A DNA stretch of 64,000 nucleotides from Cordylochernes scorpioides (lineage: Eukaryota; Arthropoda; Arachnida; Pseudoscorpiones; Chernetidae): positions 122,525,453-122,589,452 of the forward strand of contig CP092863.1 of the NCBI GenBank assembly GCA_030710605.1, in the 5' to 3' direction. Of the stretch, positions 63,463-64,000 are shown piece by piece (within the stretch, counting starts at the first letter, position 1; every line of letters starts with the position of its first letter). The notes beneath the pieces were generated by a model, which saw only the letters and a list, made by a program, of their open reading frames with translations, was not told the DNA's origin and ran no database searches. The position numbers and the translations under genes are program-made.

Positions 63463-63836
63463 TCTACATATAAAAAAATGAATGTTTGTATGTTTGTTTG
63501 TATGTCCAGTATACAAATTCGCAGTAGTTCACTAATTCAAACCAAAATTTCCATACCTAGGTAAAAAAAATACGGGGAAGACGATAGGCTATTTTAAAAA
63601 TATATAAATCAATTATTAAAAAACTATATATTCAAATTATTCTACTTAGCTCGCGAGCAGCGCCTCTAGCGGTGAAGATGGGAGGTAATAACAGCTGACC
63701 TAATGTACATGTAAAGTTTGAGCGGGACGTTTCACAAGAGTGACATCCACGGCGCCAATTTATAATTGTAACGAATAGTGTTTGAATAAAACATTTAATC
63801 GGGTAAACCCGGGCGTTGCCCGGGTCATTCGTCTAG
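63463..63836 (+). mobile_element. Non-autonomous Helitron
   Basis: 374 bp: TCTACATATAAAAAAATG after an A, and a strong hairpin ACCCGGGC-GTT-GCCCGGGT, then CATTCGTCTAG before a T. Textbook Helitron ends. It contains AGCGCCTCTAGCGG. Confidence 0.85.
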
Positions 63837-64000
63837 TATTATATATATTCACACTATATCTAGATATTGAATCATATATATGGATTCAGTAGAGTCTCCC
63901 ATATATATATGGTTAACCATGGTTTCTCCTGGAGGTAGTCTTTTATAAGAGACTACGTTTCGGTTGAAGGAGATTCCTCATGACGTTGCCTTTGAGATGA
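63837..64000. other. Window edge; possible degenerate ribozyme arm
   Basis: AGAGACTACGTTTCGGTTG, AAGGAGATTCCTCATGACG has the CGTTTCG ... CTCAT order of the other arms. On the minus strand it would read ATGAGGA ... CGAAACGTAGTC, with A instead of C3. It may be the first arm of another foldback cut by the window edge. Confidence 0.35.

Overview
This is an AT-rich, gene-poor eukaryotic window made almost entirely of repeats. The organism is probably an arthropod. An embedded scrap of 18S rRNA (17427-17503) reads like the arthropod version of that helix, and the transposable elements are of arthropod type: a Gypsy LTR element, mariner, Tigger-like and Helitron elements, and LINE tails. The only host exon I can support begins a cathepsin L-like protease (62972-63070). 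A crustacean is plausible but not shown.

The most striking content is a set of hammerhead ribozyme (HHR) motifs in several related foldback (inverted-repeat) families. I call these A (arms begin GGCATATCCTGACC), B (GGCATCTCCTTATCG), C (CTCTCCCGTCAAAAT), D (ATAGACACTTCGG), E (GGCATATATTGG) and M (an M copy holds the HHR at 39720). Families A, B, C, D and M have the CTGANGA core, a stem II hairpin, GAAA, a very short palindromic stem III, a UH cleavage site and a closed stem I. Family E has the same geometry with a paired U3/A8 change. Family H carries CTGATGA and GAAAC in permuted order. Short-stem-III HHRs of this type are known from Penelope-like elements and animal retrozymes. No Penelope-type reverse transcriptase is visible here, so these look like non-autonomous relics.

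Layout. 0-9 kb: foldback copies A-D, H and M; an inserted tandem 289-bp tRNA-bearing repeat inside an A copy (6286-7049); LINE tails. 9-13 kb: three minisatellites. 13-25 kb: foldbacks, a Tigger-like MITE, a tRNA-Glu/18S rRNA chimeric insert, a 71-bp satellite, a 118-bp satellite and nested Helitrons. 25-30 kb: AT-rich desert. 30-41 kb: foldbacks, a LINE fragment inside an HHR foldback, a frameshifted DD37D mariner and an 18-bp minisatellite. 41-49 kb: a nearly intact Gypsy element with 775-bp LTRs, inserted into an E element. 50-62 kb: two more 118-bp arrays, SINEs, foldbacks, LINE tails and a mariner fragment. 62-64 kb: a 39-bp minisatellite, cathepsin L exon 1 and a Helitron.

Many elements are nested with clear target-site duplications (LINE in C, LINE in B, tRNA repeat in A, K in E, Gypsy in E), so the relative order of insertion can be read directly. 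Most long open frames here come from tandem repeats with a period that keeps a frame open, and they are not genes.
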